From Aldrovandia affinis (lineage: Eukaryota > Chordata > Actinopteri > Notacanthiformes > Halosauridae), in the NCBI GenBank assembly GCA_029706075.1, contig JAINUG010000304.1:259001-323000 (forward strand): DNA of 64,000 bases, given 5' to 3'. The notes under the pieces were generated by a model. It saw only the letters and a program-made list of their open reading frames with translations, had not been told where the DNA came from and made no database searches. The position numbers and the translations under genes were made by a program. Numbering within the stretch: position 1 is the first letter of the stretch; each line of letters starts with the position of its first letter. Shown one piece after another: positions 23,154-33,645 of the stretch.

Positions 23154-24001
23154 AAACATGGTATTTTTTTGGTTAAAGCACCATAGTCCGAGCGCAGTCG
23201 TAAGAGACTATCTTTACCATGTTACCAATGGTACCAGAAGGCATTGTTTAAAAAAATAAATCTAATATTATTTTTCATCAAGACACCCCTAAAAAATAAC
23301 AATACACTATGCATATAATCATTAGTACTATTAGTACTACCAAAGTCCTTACATAAGGATTTGGGAGGACAGCTCAAGCCCACCACCCAGTGGATAAACG
23401 TGGCAAGATTATAAATCTTTTACTGAAAAATCCACAAAAGGCTTCCACAAATCAAGACACTTGGAGACAATTTGATATCTCACTCTTTAATATAAACACA
23501 AGAGGTTAGCACAACTTCTACTTCAAGTAAATATGCACAGTATTCAATTTCAGTACTAAAGTAAAAGTACTAAAGGTTAGTCTTACGAATCAACTCCAAC
23601 CCTGTCATTCAACAACATTTTTCACCCATGTAAAAGAACAAAGAAATTATTTTAGCATTTTCTTCATATATATACACATATTAGAGCAAAGTAAAGCACA
23701 TTATATTGATATTTACAGTTAATTCTAGGTTTTGTGTTTTTCTAAATCAAGGGTCGATTCTAAATCTGTATAGTATAGCCCAGTATTACACAGTCGATTC
23801 TGAGTATATATATATATATAGTAGTATATATTCCAGGCCTGTAGAAATCAGTTACTTTATTCACAGAGATTAATTGCAAGGAGTTGTGATAAATGATCTA
23901 TTATTTTTACCCTATCTATAAAGTTTCACATTATGATTCTGGGCAAGTTTATTTCCTCTTCATGCATAGGCCACTCTTCTGATTGTGGCATTTAATAAAA
24001 A
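23154..24001. other. AT-rich intergenic DNA, nothing recognised
   Basis: Low-complexity A/T-rich sequence with a short (TA)n near 23808. No coding or RNA signal. Confidence 0.5.
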
Positions 24002-24366
24002 AACATTATTCTGATTTTCTCCCGTTTTTCTCCCAATTTGGTAGCCAATTACTCCCGCTAGTCTTAGTTCAATCTCCTCCCTCGTAGTTCGCTGCTGTAG
24101 TCCTATGACCGGCAGTGACAATGGCGAAGCACCGCCTCCTCCGAGATGGCACGCATCGTGCTGTCGACTGTAATTCCGGCACCACAGAACCACTCCTGTG
24201 CACAACAAACTGTGTCGGTTTCCCTCCCCCCTCCCTGAGGCGGACAGCCAATTGCCGCCCCGGTGGCACTCCCGGCTAGAGCCGACTCTGGCGCGACAGG
24301 GAATCGAACCCGGGATGCCGTGGCCAGCGGCGGACGTTGAAACCACTAGACCACGCGTGAGGCCGA
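24002..24366 (-). repeat. tRNA-derived SINE, long body
   Basis: On the minus strand the head 'gtggtctagtggtttcaacg' (A box) and 'cgggttcgattccctg' (B box) resemble a tRNA. A GC-rich body of about 280 bp follows, ending 'gggagaaaatcagaata'. It is well preserved. A more decayed tRNA-like relative is at 47262. Confidence 0.8.
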
Positions 24367-24765
24367 GTGGCATTTTATATATAAATTAAAAATGACTTCC
24401 ACAAGCAGTCATTAGCAGGCTGTTTAAATACGTGAGTATATGACATATTTGGGCTTCAAGGTCTTTCTTTGTTTGTACCTGTAGTATTTGTTTTAAATAC
24501 CCTGAGAACTACCTGACATTCATAGAGTTTAAAACGAGGCTAAAGATGTTGTATATCACAGGTGACAGGAGTGCATGTGTTCCTGGTCTCACTCAGCACA
24601 TCCTTAACCATGACAACAGAGAAATGAAGCAGGGAAAGACAGGTTCTTTTGCTATTAATATGCGGGGGGAAGTTATATTAATGTTGCCATTTCATTTAGA
24701 GCTTCGTGATAGAATGGATTCTCTCTCTTCCCCTAATCTTCATACATACACAGCTCTAACTGTTA

Positions 24766-26109
24766 TCAATGATCTTTATTCTTCTTAAATAGGTTATTAC
24801 TGCTAATGTTACGTGAGAGGAAATCTTTGATTTTAGGGAGATTTTTCAGTTTCGATGGTTTCTCATTCTCCACTGGCCTCTGAGCACCACCAGAGGGCAT
24901 CTTGTCCTTACTTGCTGGACCTGGCACAGGCCTGTCCGCCTTTACTTTTGCGCGGGACTCAGAATTGCTTCTCTTCCTGCGGGAATCTGTGGACAGGGTA
25001 AGTTCTGGGCCTCCAGCCCCCTGCCTGGACCCCCTGCCTGCCGGCTCCCCATCATACTTTGATGGAGAATACCCCGCAGCCACTGCAGATTTAGGCTCAG
25101 GCTCTCCCCTGGCCGTCGTGCTGGACTGCCGAGGCAACGAGTAGCTCCGTCTCACTCTGCCCCGCTCTTGTGTCCTCCCCTCTCGCCCAGGAGATGGCAG
25201 ATTCACATTCTCTCCCAGAATCCTTTGCTTCAGCTCATAGCTCTGCTCAGAGGAGCCCACCAGCTGGATGGTGTCGCCTGCCTGCCACACTAGCACCTTG
25301 TAAATGTCTTGGAACATCTGGACGTTTCTCTGCACCTGGCGCTTCCGCTCCTGGCTCAGGTTTGACAGAGGGATGTGCTGCGTGCGGAGATACCCTTGGG
25401 TCTTTGTGAGGAAATATGCTAGTTCATCCCTGGCGAGCGTGGCGCCGTGGCCCACCAGGATGACAGTGCTGACATCTGGAACATCCATGTCCTTCACCTC
25501 CATCTCCACCTGGTGGGCCTGCAGGATCTTCTGCACTTTGTCCCCGAGGAAAGCATGGGTGTAGCGGAGCGCAACGGCGTCCATGACACAGGAAACCTGG
25601 TCACGGTGGAGGCCCGCCGATCGCCGTGTCCTCTGGGGAGCGCCAGATGGGAAGTCGGCCGAGGTTCTCCCAGACAGGAAGTGGTCGGGGCGACCCGGCT
25701 GGCCATAGGAGGCCTCCACCTGATGTGCAGAGGGAGGGGGGGGGGAGGAGGAAGAGGACACAGGCGAGGCCAGCCCCCCTTCAGCACTCCTGCTCCCAGC
25801 ATGCACCGCAGCTCCATTCCAGGGGTGAGACACGTCTGCGTCTGGTGAGCGTCTTATTTTGGGCGTCGCCCCTGCGGTTGGGGTGCTGGGGCGGGGCTCG
25901 GTGAACGAGCTCTGTGATTGGGCCTCGCTGGAGAGCAGCTGTGCCAGTTTGACCCTGGCAGCACTCAGATTGAGGAAGGTGCCCTCCAGGAGCAGCTGCC
26001 CAGCATGCTGCTGAGACACCTTGAACCCGTATCTTCTGAGAATATTGTTGACAGCTGTCTGACTCCGGTACTCCCTTGTGTCCAGCGTGGTCCTTACAGG
26101 TAGGTCCAC
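24766..26109 (-). CDS. rbm43: rbm43-like coding exon 3 (terminal)
   Basis: A 447-codon terminal exon beginning VDLPVRTTLDTREYRSQTAV after the acceptor GTGTGTAG|GTG. The first codon GTG is internal valine, not a start. It carries the Ser/Pro linker, the conserved second block and the basic tail ending KKNKDH. A poly(A)-type hexamer AATAAA lies inside the last codons, five bases before the stop codon. Confidence 0.78.
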   Translation of the reverse strand: MDLPVRTTLDTREYRSQTAVNNILRRYGFKVSQQHAGQLLLEGTFLNLSAARVKLAQLLSSEAQSQSSFTEPRPSTPTAGATPKIRRSPDADVSHPWNGAAVHAGSRSAEGGLASPVSSSSSPPPPSAHQVEASYGQPGRPDHFLSGRTSADFPSGAPQRTRRSAGLHRDQVSCVMDAVALRYTHAFLGDKVQKILQAHQVEMEVKDMDVPDVSTVILVGHGATLARDELAYFLTKTQGYLRTQHIPLSNLSQERKRQVQRNVQMFQDIYKVLVWQAGDTIQLVGSSEQSYELKQRILGENVNLPSPGREGRTQERGRVRRSYSLPRQSSTTARGEPEPKSAVAAGYSPSKYDGEPAGRGSRQGAGGPELTLSTDSRRKRSNSESRAKVKADRPVPGPASKDKMPSGGAQRPVENEKPSKLKNLPKIKDFLSRNISSNNLFKKNKDH

Positions 26110-27653
26110 CTACACACATACGCACACACACACAGACACAAACACGGACACACACACATATACACACAAAAAGTTAGGAGCATGTCCATTCCTTTCTCTA
26201 TTGAACAAACACAAATGCATTTTCTCTAGCCAACCTAGCCAACCTATTTGCTTAGCACACTTACATTAGCTCTTATTTAACCCATTTATACAGCTTACAA
26301 GAGCAAGTCAGATTCAGAACTTAAGATTCAAACCTACAACCTATTGATTACAAATCCAGTCCTCTGGCCCCTATGACACAGTGTTAAATATATTCACAGA
26401 AGAGGAATAAAGCATGGGACTACTGTGAAGGAACAGCATTCTGGGAGAAGCTCCAGCCACACCAGCTTTACCTCAGGACACCCCGCCTGCCTGACCTTCA
26501 GGGGAAAAGACCCCCTCTCCAGCTGCAGGACTTGGGCCTGCTGCAGGACCCGCGCGGCCACTGGGTGAGAGAGAGGGAGGAGAAGGCGGGTGCAGAGGGA
26601 GAGAGAGAAATAGATATGGAGAGGCCAAAGCAGAGATGGAGGAGAGAGAAAGTGAGTGAAATAGAGATTTAATTACAGCAGCTTATTATTGGCAAATGTA
26701 ACTTACATTTCATGTGTACATTGTCATATTTGGGGGCCACTTGTTCTCAGTGCAGCGAGATGCTCCATGGACCAGAATAGAATCTGTGAATGTGAATGTG
26801 CCAGTGCTGACTGTGGTCAGGAATCCAAGCAGGGCAATGCCTGGATGCATGCCAAATATGTTTGAGGAATTTGGGGCTCAATTTGGGATAAGAAAGTGTT
26901 TAAAAAAGAATATAGTTAATATTTGAGAACTACAGCACCAATTTACATTTACATTTTAGGCATTTAGCAGATCCTCTTATCCAGAGCAACTTACACAGTT
27001 TACATTTCTTTACATACAATCCATTTATACAGCTGGATATTTTACTGAAGCAATTCAGGTTAAGTACCTTGCTCAAGGGTACAGCAGCAGTGCCCCACTT
27101 GGGAATTGAACCTGCAACCTCTGAGTTACAAGCCCAGCTCCCTAACCATTACACTACACTGCCAGCAATTTAAATGCTAACACTGTTGATAAAATTACCT
27201 CAAACTGATTACATAACATATGACATGCGCCATTTAGCAGACACTTTTATCCAAAGCGACTTACAACAGTAAATGCATACATTTTTCTGTTTATGTGGTA
27301 TTCCATATTCCACAATGGGAATTTAACCAGTCAGTGTCATGGTCTACTTAGTGAGCCACACAGATTAATATTGATTCTTATTTTCTGTTAAACTGTTCTG
27401 TTTATTTTAGGCTAGTGCTATTCCCTCTTTAATTTTAGCGCTGCTGGCTCAAAAAGCAATCCAAATTACCATCTGGACGCTCAAAAATGACAATGGCCTG
27501 ATGTGGAGAGTGGAGGGGGTACAGCACTCTCAGCACCTCTCCGCCCCCATTCCGTGGTCGGAGGAAGTGAATGGTCAGCTTGTCAATCATTCGATCTGCT
27601 GGAAGTCCATGTGGAACGCCATTGACTTCTATGGTGGTGAAGTCTGTATCCAT
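24766..27653 (-). CDS. rbm43: RBM43-like RNA-binding protein (three coding exons)
   Basis: Coding exons in transcript order are 27653-27470, 26560-26472 and 26109-24766, all with AG/GT borders and matching phases, giving 538 codons then TGA. Residues about 5-85 form an RRM-like fold (IEVNGVPHGL, VLYPLHSPHQAIVIFERPD, then VAARVLQQAQVLQLERGSFP). Residues 92-150 follow the RBM43 pattern (LLLEGTFLNLSAARVKLAQL). A Ser/Pro-rich linker (about 150-260) precedes a second conserved block at 262-388 (MDAVALRYTHAFLGDKVQKI ... GDTIQLVGSSEQSYELKQRI), matching RBM43's C-terminal half. A basic, Ser-rich tail of about 150 residues has no counterpart in the 357-residue human protein. RBM43 is an RRM protein with little biochemistry; its exact role here is unknown. 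A PARP10/14-type RRM paralogue is the main alternative. Confidence 0.72.
26300..26390 (-). repeat. Decayed tRNA-like SINE remnant
   Basis: The minus strand 'ggttgtaggtttgaatctt' resembles a B box/T-arm. It lies in the second rbm43-like intron and is strongly eroded. Confidence 0.4.
26472..26560 (-). CDS. rbm43: rbm43-like coding exon 2
   Basis: Encodes Val62 completion and residues 63-91, AARVLQQAQVLQLERGSFPL then KVRQAGCPE, the last part of the RRM. Acceptor CACCCAG|TG, donor CCTGAG|GTAAAG. Too short to stand out as a long open frame; placed by phase and by fit to RBM43. Confidence 0.75.
26941..27165 (-). repeat. tRNA-derived SINE
   Basis: Minus-strand head 'gtgtaatggttagggagctg' and B box 'ggttcaattccc', then 'gtacccttgagcaaggtact' and a tail containing 'taagaggatctgctaaatg'. 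This is a common teleost SINE structure. It lies in the first rbm43-like coding intron. Confidence 0.8.
27203..27350 (-). repeat. Second, older SINE fragment
   Basis: The 3' tail 'gtaagtcgctttggataaaa' and 'tctgctaaatgg' on the minus strand is recognisable. The tRNA-like head is nearly lost. Confidence 0.55.
27470..27653 (-). CDS. rbm43: rbm43-like coding exon 1 (start codon)
   Basis: The ATG at 27653-27651 (context CACCATGG) opens MDTDFTTIEVNGVPHGLPAD, residues 1-61 of the RRM. The donor is GATG|GTAATT, and the exon ends one base into codon 62. Just upstream, TCCGTTCAG|GCGTCACCATGG is a good acceptor at 27662, so at least one non-coding exon precedes it. Confidence 0.8.
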
Positions 27654-27670
27654 GGTGACGCCTGAACGGA

Positions 27671-28505
27671 GAGAAATGAACGCTTTTTTTAACTACACCT
27701 AAAAGTGTGTCAACACACAAAGGAAAACTGCATTCCAAAGCTACCTTTAAAGCCCTCATTTTAGGGATTGCGATAAGGGCTGTTAAAGGGAATGAAATGA
27801 AAGGGAATGCTTTATATCTACAAATTATTTGGGGGAGGACAGGTATGACTGTTTAAAAGTCCCCGTACCCGCTGTCATGCTTGAAGCGTTTTGCAACTGT
27901 GCGTTCCATTCAACTTCGGATGGGCTTCAGACCGGCTGCGTGTACTAAATTGACCCCGGAATAGAACGGAACACGCATGCGGTTTGGTACCAAATTGTCA
28001 GGATTTCTGAGCCAAATGTATGTGTGAACATGACGCAAATGCCGCGGCTATAAAAAAAATTGTTAAGTATGAATTTCAAGTACAAATTAAAGATCTGTAA
28101 AGGTTATGGCAATTATGCACCAAAAACCCCACTCAAAGAAGCTACGTCGCAGTTATAAATAATGGCATGTTTTTCACATAGGCTGCACAGTATGGAATTA
28201 TCCTCTGATGACACCTACTCGTAAATAATAATTGGGTAAGTAACGTTAACATTTGTTTAATCTGCTAGCTTTTCAAAATCGCAATACTTTTGAAACTTGT
28301 ATCTCAGTACCGTAAATCAACATCGCAGACTAGCTAACATTGAAAAAGAAACCGTGCAGTGCTTGTCTACTTTGAAAGTATCTAGTGTGACATTTGCGTA
28401 TCTAGTGGACAGCTAGAAATGCATAGGCCTAAAGAACGTATTCCTTAGAGCGTAACGTTACCATCAAACTGCAAAACACGCCAACCGAAACATTAAAAAA
28501 GGCCT
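27671..28505. other. 5' intron of the rbm43-like gene (inferred)
   Basis: No repeat family or coding exon recognised. If the donor at 28509 is used, this is intronic. Confidence 0.4.
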
Positions 28506-28508
28506 CAC

Positions 28509-28755
28509 CTGCAAAATAACGTTATTCATAATCCAAGTAATTCTCCAGTGTCACTGAAAATAAGTTGAGACCTCGCTTCGTTCAACTAATTTTCCAAGAC
28601 ACAAACATTTTTCTGAAAGTTGTCATTTCTGTTTAATATCCCATTTGGTAATTTCTATAAAGCAGGAAAAGGCAACATCTTGAACAAATCCTTTCCACAT
28701 CCAACATACGGACTTTGGTCATGCCCGTCGTATTCCTGATAAACCGAAAGTAAAA
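28509..28755 (-). promoter_or_regulatory. Candidate non-coding first exon and IRF-type site of the rbm43-like gene
   Basis: On the minus strand TTTTGCAG|GTGAGG at 28509 is a strong donor. It could splice to the acceptor at 27662. About 230 bp upstream, at 28742-28749, stands AACCGAAA, an exact match to the IRF core AANNGAAA, overlapped by GAAAGTAAAA (28746-28755), a one-mismatch ISRE half. No TATA box is evident. The arrangement suggests an interferon-responsive promoter; this is inference from motifs only. Confidence 0.35.
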
Positions 28756-28910
28756 GCGTTCATCTCTGACGTCACTAGAGACGTTGGCTTTACAGGTTCA
28801 ACTCGGTTCGCCTGTAATACTGCATTTCCAGTTGCAATGTTTTCACTCTTGATCAATCTCAACAAAACGTTTTCATCGTAAAAAAGTATTCACTGAATCA
28901 CGGAATCACT

Positions 28911-29222
28911 GGCCATCTTCCGCAAGAGACTAAAAACCCACCTCTTCAAACACTACTACCACTGATTCTCTACATGAATTAACTGCCATCACCATCACCA
29001 CTGTTCACATGTTTAAAAATGTAATAAATAAATAAATCATAAAAACCCACTAACTTTTCTTTCCCTGTGTTATAGGTACAGCTGCCAACAACGATGTCTA
29101 TTGCGGTGTTACTACATTGATCTCTTGCACTAACCATGATTAATCTTACCATGTTTAAATGCACTTTTTGTAAGTCACTCTGGATAAGAGCGTCTGCTAA
29201 ATGTCTTAAATGTAAATGTAAT
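28911..29222 (+). repeat. LINE 3' end (L2-type tail)
   Basis: 'cttccgcaagagactaaaaa' and 'cccacctcttcaaacactac' are the end of a LINE ORF2 as seen in teleosts. The 3' tail 'gtaagtcactctggataaga' with 'gcgtctgctaaatg' and TAAATG repeats follows. 5'-truncated. Confidence 0.65.
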
Positions 29223-30070
29223 CAATAGTAATGTCAAGTCCATGATATTATGTGAGTTGAATTTCTTTAGAAGGGTGTAGGGGATACTGGTGAACCAATT
29301 CCCAAAGTTAACACAACAAGATCAGTTCTTCATATTTGACTAAAAGTCACAAGCGCAATAAATGTTTCAAGTAGGAAAACGTAAAATCTATGAACATATA
29401 TATGGAGGGGGACACATGAGCGAGTACACGTGGTGAAGACTGGAAAATTAGGAGGAATTGGAGGGAATGGTTTCGGCCTTGGTGAGGCCACATGGCACAT
29501 CCTATAGGCTAACACAAAGATATCTGATATCCAAAATGTGAAACCTAACTTTCCACTATGGATTTCGATCACGTGCTGTGAGGCGTAGCCTGTGAGTGAG
29601 TTAATAATGTGTATATTAGCCTTAGTGTTTAAAGGAAATCATCCTAGGGTCTACATGGCAGATATCACCAACTAGAACAGTGTGATTGCCTAGCGAAAAA
29701 TTTAAGAATGTTAGAAAGAGAAAGAGAGATAGCATAAAACAGCAACTGTTTGTAGTTTCCAAACAGTTCTGCAGAGCTGAGCCTCCTGAATGCAAACAGC
29801 GATGTGCCGTAAGCGAGAGAGAGCAAGAGAGTTCGCTCATGGGTTTTATCAACACTGTATTTGTTGCGTATTTCAGGTTCTACCGTATTGGTTACAGTAG
29901 GTTATAACGTTACAGTGTTGAGATGATGCTGAAAGCGTCACTTCTGGCATTCTGATCAAGGTTGCATCTCCTGCTTATAAGTAGTCCATTTTCCCAGCAT
30001 TCCCCCCTTCATCTGAGGATGAGGTTTAAGCCAATAATTCCTCAGAGCACAAAGTCAGACACAGTTGTAA
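29223..30070. other. Intergenic DNA, nothing recognised
   Basis: Mixed-composition sequence with only short compositional frames. Confidence 0.45.
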
Positions 30071-30080
30071 CAGGTTGACA

Positions 30081-30160
30081 ACATCTGGGCAGTTCATACA
30101 TGACCGTAAACATCTGGGCAAACCATACATGACCGTAAACATCTGGGCAAACCATATGTG
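30081..30160 (+). repeat. 29-bp tandem repeat, 2.7 copies
   Basis: 'acatctgggcaaaccatac' starts at 30081, 30110 and 30139. Confidence 0.88.
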
Positions 30161-30291
30161 TAGGTCGGGTGGTAGAGGCAGAAACACTTGGGCTATTCAA
30201 TTCTAGGCTAGATACTCTTTAGATTAGGACATGACGAGCCTAGATGGGCTGAACGGCCCATTCTCGTCATTTTGTATTCTTATGTTCTTAT
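30161..30291 (+). repeat. LINE-type 3' end (CR1/L2-like)
   Basis: 'ggctgaacggcccattctcg' followed by 'tgtattcttatgttctta' is a retroposon 3' end common in fish. It abuts the envelope-like remnant. Confidence 0.5.
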
Positions 30292-32353
30292 GATACATAT
30301 AGTATATGGCAATTGCACTACCAAGACTATAAGCTAAATGAACTTGCGAAGTTTGAACATTGGAGGTGGTAGCAGACTTTAGGATGTGTTTGACCATGTT
30401 CAGCAGTACTAGATAGGGAGGGATGTTCCCTCCGTCCAGACAATTTATGGTCAAACTCACTGCTCTTAAGAGATCTTGCATGAGATCCCAAACTATACGC
30501 ACCTCAGAGATATCCATGACATGGGACAGCCTGCTGAGGGCATAGGCAGTACTGTTTAAGAGTGCTGAGTGCATATTGACAGTAAGAACAGTAAGTACCC
30601 TGCAATGTTCTACCTACACTTTGCAACTGCTGTTGTTTGGGTGAGCAGTTTCTGATGTACTGTATTTCCGGCATCTTTTCTGTCAGATCATTCATCTGCC
30701 TTTTAATTGTGCCTAAGCTCACCAAATTAGCTGCTGAGAGCCCAACCAAAAACAATGACTCGATCATGGAGGCAGCAGTTAGCAACACTCCTAAGAAATG
30801 CCTCTGCCGTTTTGCACTACTTAGCTCTTCTTCAGTGACTTTCTGTTCCAGCATACAGGCAGTGGTCAGTCAAGCATGTTCCAGAGTGTTCTAGATCCTT
30901 CAGAGGAGATATCCTTAGGTGCTTTAATATGCATCCTGTAAGCATCCCAGGGATCAAGGCAGACATAGACCCTTTGGGAATAGATCTGACAATTGGTGAT
31001 AATAGTATCTTGCCTTTGGGTATCTGTCTCCAATGCATCAGCTTTGGTGAGCTGTTGCTGAACTCCAGCCTCAAAACCCTGGTAAGGTTCTTCAAGATAA
31101 GAAGTGCTCGTACCATCATCAGGGGACGAGACATTCTCAGAGACAATAGCATGCACCACCATTAGGGGTGTGACGGTATACCGGTATGACGGTATACTAT
31201 AATATTAAAATATGAAATAGTACTATCATAAACTTTACGTAATACCGTGATAGTAAATCACGTGGCAAAAGTTATTTTCATGCAGGGAAAAAATATTTCA
31301 ACCGTTACCCTACTAAAATGTCTAAATAACCCATATTAAATAATATAATACTGGACCTGGGGTGTCTGCTAATGTTGTTTAATCCCACCACCTCTTTGGC
31401 TGTTCTTGCATTTTGTTTGGTTTACAATGCGATTGTGCACGTGCAGACAGCTCACTCGCATTTCCCAATGGTAGAGGCTAGATGACCCTCTTCCAGAGGA
31501 CAAGATGTGATTCGAGATGTGATTGGCCTTTTGGTTTATTTCGATTTTACAGTGTGTGGGGGTACCATACACTGTTAAATTAAGCTCAGAGAAGTATGGG
31601 GTAGGCTGAAAGAAGGCTTGTGAGCAGTCAAGTTCCTGTCCCTTCAGGATCATTATATGTCCGGGCACACCAGCCGTTTTAGCAGGAACCACCAAGTCAA
31701 ATTCGCTCGCCACCTGGCAGACCTGAGGGATGGTCTGGCCTGATCATATGTTTTCAGGTTTAGCTGTGAATGGTTTATTTTCTATGCTCACTTGAAACCA
31801 CAATAACTCGTTGGTCGTATGGCCTGACCTGGGCCACAAGCCTTGCCAAGAGACCGGCTCCGATATAAATAGAGTGAGATAATTGGGTGTTACACTTACA
31901 TAGTGCCTAAACTGTCTCTTTCCAATCTGGAAGGAGAGCATGCAGATTCCAACATTTTTGGCAGAGGTCTGGGGAGACCTGGTCAGACAGCAGTCGATGG
32001 CTCCTGCGCACAAAGACCGGGCAGTTGTCCCACTTACAGAGGGTGTTGTACACATACTGTCTTATTGCTGACTTTTCAGACTACAATGCTACAACAGCAT
32101 CTAGTACAGCTGCCACATTTATCTGTATGCCACCAGTGATCTGTGGGCTGTACAGGGCTGAGTTGCACTCATATAAAGCACAAAGGAAAGTTTTGTGAAT
32201 GCTCAAAACCAGGGAATTGCCTGGGTTGGAAGGAGGTGAAAGCACTGGGCCCTGGGGCTGTGGTGAACAGAGGTCTGATGCTGCTAAACAGGGATCTATG
32301 GTGGAGGGAAAGCTCTCAAACTGTCCCTCAGTCACCACAGTGTCACACGACAT
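30224..32353 (-). pseudogene. Broken envelope-like glycoprotein ORF set (endogenous viral/retroelement remnant)
   Basis: Read on the minus strand, consecutive open pieces in different frames span 32353-32081, 32055-31744, 31713-31369, 31162-30832, 30854-30504 and 30574-30224. The N-terminal pieces are Cys-rich, with scattered possible N-glycosylation sites. The 30854-30504 piece has a basic KRQR motif directly followed by a hydrophobic Ala/Leu/Ser-rich stretch and then a heptad-like segment, the order of a cleavage site, fusion peptide and coiled coil in class I viral or retroviral envelopes. Frame changes, stops and an inserted hAT-like fragment (31163-31368) break it. No pol, gag or LTR was found nearby. 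The family could not be named; it is an old, inactive copy. Confidence 0.42.
31163..31368. mobile_element. hAT-like fragment inserted in the envelope-like remnant
   Basis: 'aggggtgtgacggtataccg' is a hAT terminal sequence widespread in fish. AT-rich DNA follows. The envelope-like reading resumes at about 31369. The far end is not recognisable. Confidence 0.5.
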
Positions 32354-32859
32354 TTAGTTGCTTGTTGTAGTGTTTACGGGCTTAGGTGCTGAGACTTGGG
32401 CCCACAGCTGGCCGCAATGGCAATCGATCAGAGGAGTCAGCCTGTCCAGCAAGTCCAACAGTGTCAACTCTGGAGATGCTGGAATGCACGATCTTCATTT
32501 CTTGGGATATAAATTCCAACCAAGCTGTCTGAGTGATTAGAGCTTAGTCTTGTGTGTAACTGGTTATGTTAAGGTCGCAGGTTTCTACCCGAAGATGCCT
32601 ACTAGTTTAAAGCACCATTCTAGTCACTTCAGCAAAAGTGTTGGAGCACATCAGACCCAGTGTCCAACAAAGTGTTGATGTACAGATCATTTTCGATCAA
32701 AACTGTTGTATATATACACTTAGCATTCCCTTTCCAAATGAAATCCTCCAGGAAAGCGGATTGGACAAGGTAAATGGCAGTATCTTAGGAGGTTGTTCCA
32801 TGGTGATCGGGGGAACTGTCTCCAGGGATTCCTTATCCCAACTAATGAGGTAGACTCTA
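32354..32859. other. Unassigned DNA between envelope-like and LINE remnants
   Basis: Possibly further decayed mobile-element sequence. No motif could be supported. Confidence 0.4.
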
Positions 32860-33640
32860 GGCAGTAGTGCGGAAGGATCTTAGCTTAGTCATGCGATTGG
32901 AAGCTAGGTTGAATATTCTCTTATTTACAACAGCTATAAGTCAACATCTGCTTTTTTCAAGAGACACATCTTCAACTGTCGGACCAGAGGTGTTTTTGCA
33001 GGAAGTGGGTGGGTGGGCTATTCCATTCAGGGTTTCCGGGATCCCTGAATGGGTGCAACCATTCTCATAAATAAAAATACTCCCTTTTCTCCATCTAACA
33101 TGATGACCACATGACAGATACATTATTGTATCTGATACTCTCTATGCCAGTCAGGTGGTCTTAGCCAATGTGTACACCCCCAACTGGGATGATAATATTT
33201 TTATCAAGAAAAGAATTACACTTCTCCCAGATCTCAACTCTCAACAATTGATACTCGGAGGTGATTTTAACTGTGGTATAAACCCTGTTTTGAATCATAC
33301 CTCTGTTAATCCTGCACCGCAGTCCCAATTTGCAAGAGCAATCCAATCTTTCCTGGAAAATTATAGTATGTCAGATGTCTGGCGTCTTCTTCATCCCTTC
33401 ACCAGACAATATTCCTTCTCCTCATACACCTCTCCTACTCACGTATTGATTATGTTTTATTGATTAGAAATCTGCTGCCCATGGTCAAGTTGTGCTTGTA
33501 CAGTAGCATTGCGATCAGTTCTCCCCAAGAAATTTGTTCCCCAGAGGAGTTGCAGGCAAAACCCTCTATTGTTGTCAGACAGGGATTTTACTCAATCCCT
33601 TGCTACACAGATCTCAGTTTAAAAAAAAAAAAATTCTACA
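32860..33640 (+). pseudogene. LINE endonuclease-domain fragment (L1/Tx1-like ORF2)
   Basis: The plus strand at 33155-33463 reads VLANVYTPNWDD ... QQLILGGDFNCGINPVLNHT, the catalytic LGGDFN block of the APE-type endonuclease of non-LTR retrotransposons. Upstream, about 32945-33010, an FFQETHL-like remnant survives in another frame. Stops and frame changes make it inactive, and the reverse transcriptase part is absent. The minus-strand Tc1-like remnant at 33646 abuts its right side. Confidence 0.7.
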
Positions 33641-33645
33641 CCAGG

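Noticed and set aside
24902..25904. Plus-strand open frames opposite rbm43-like exon 3
   Set aside because: They are shadows of the GC-rich coding exon on the minus strand.
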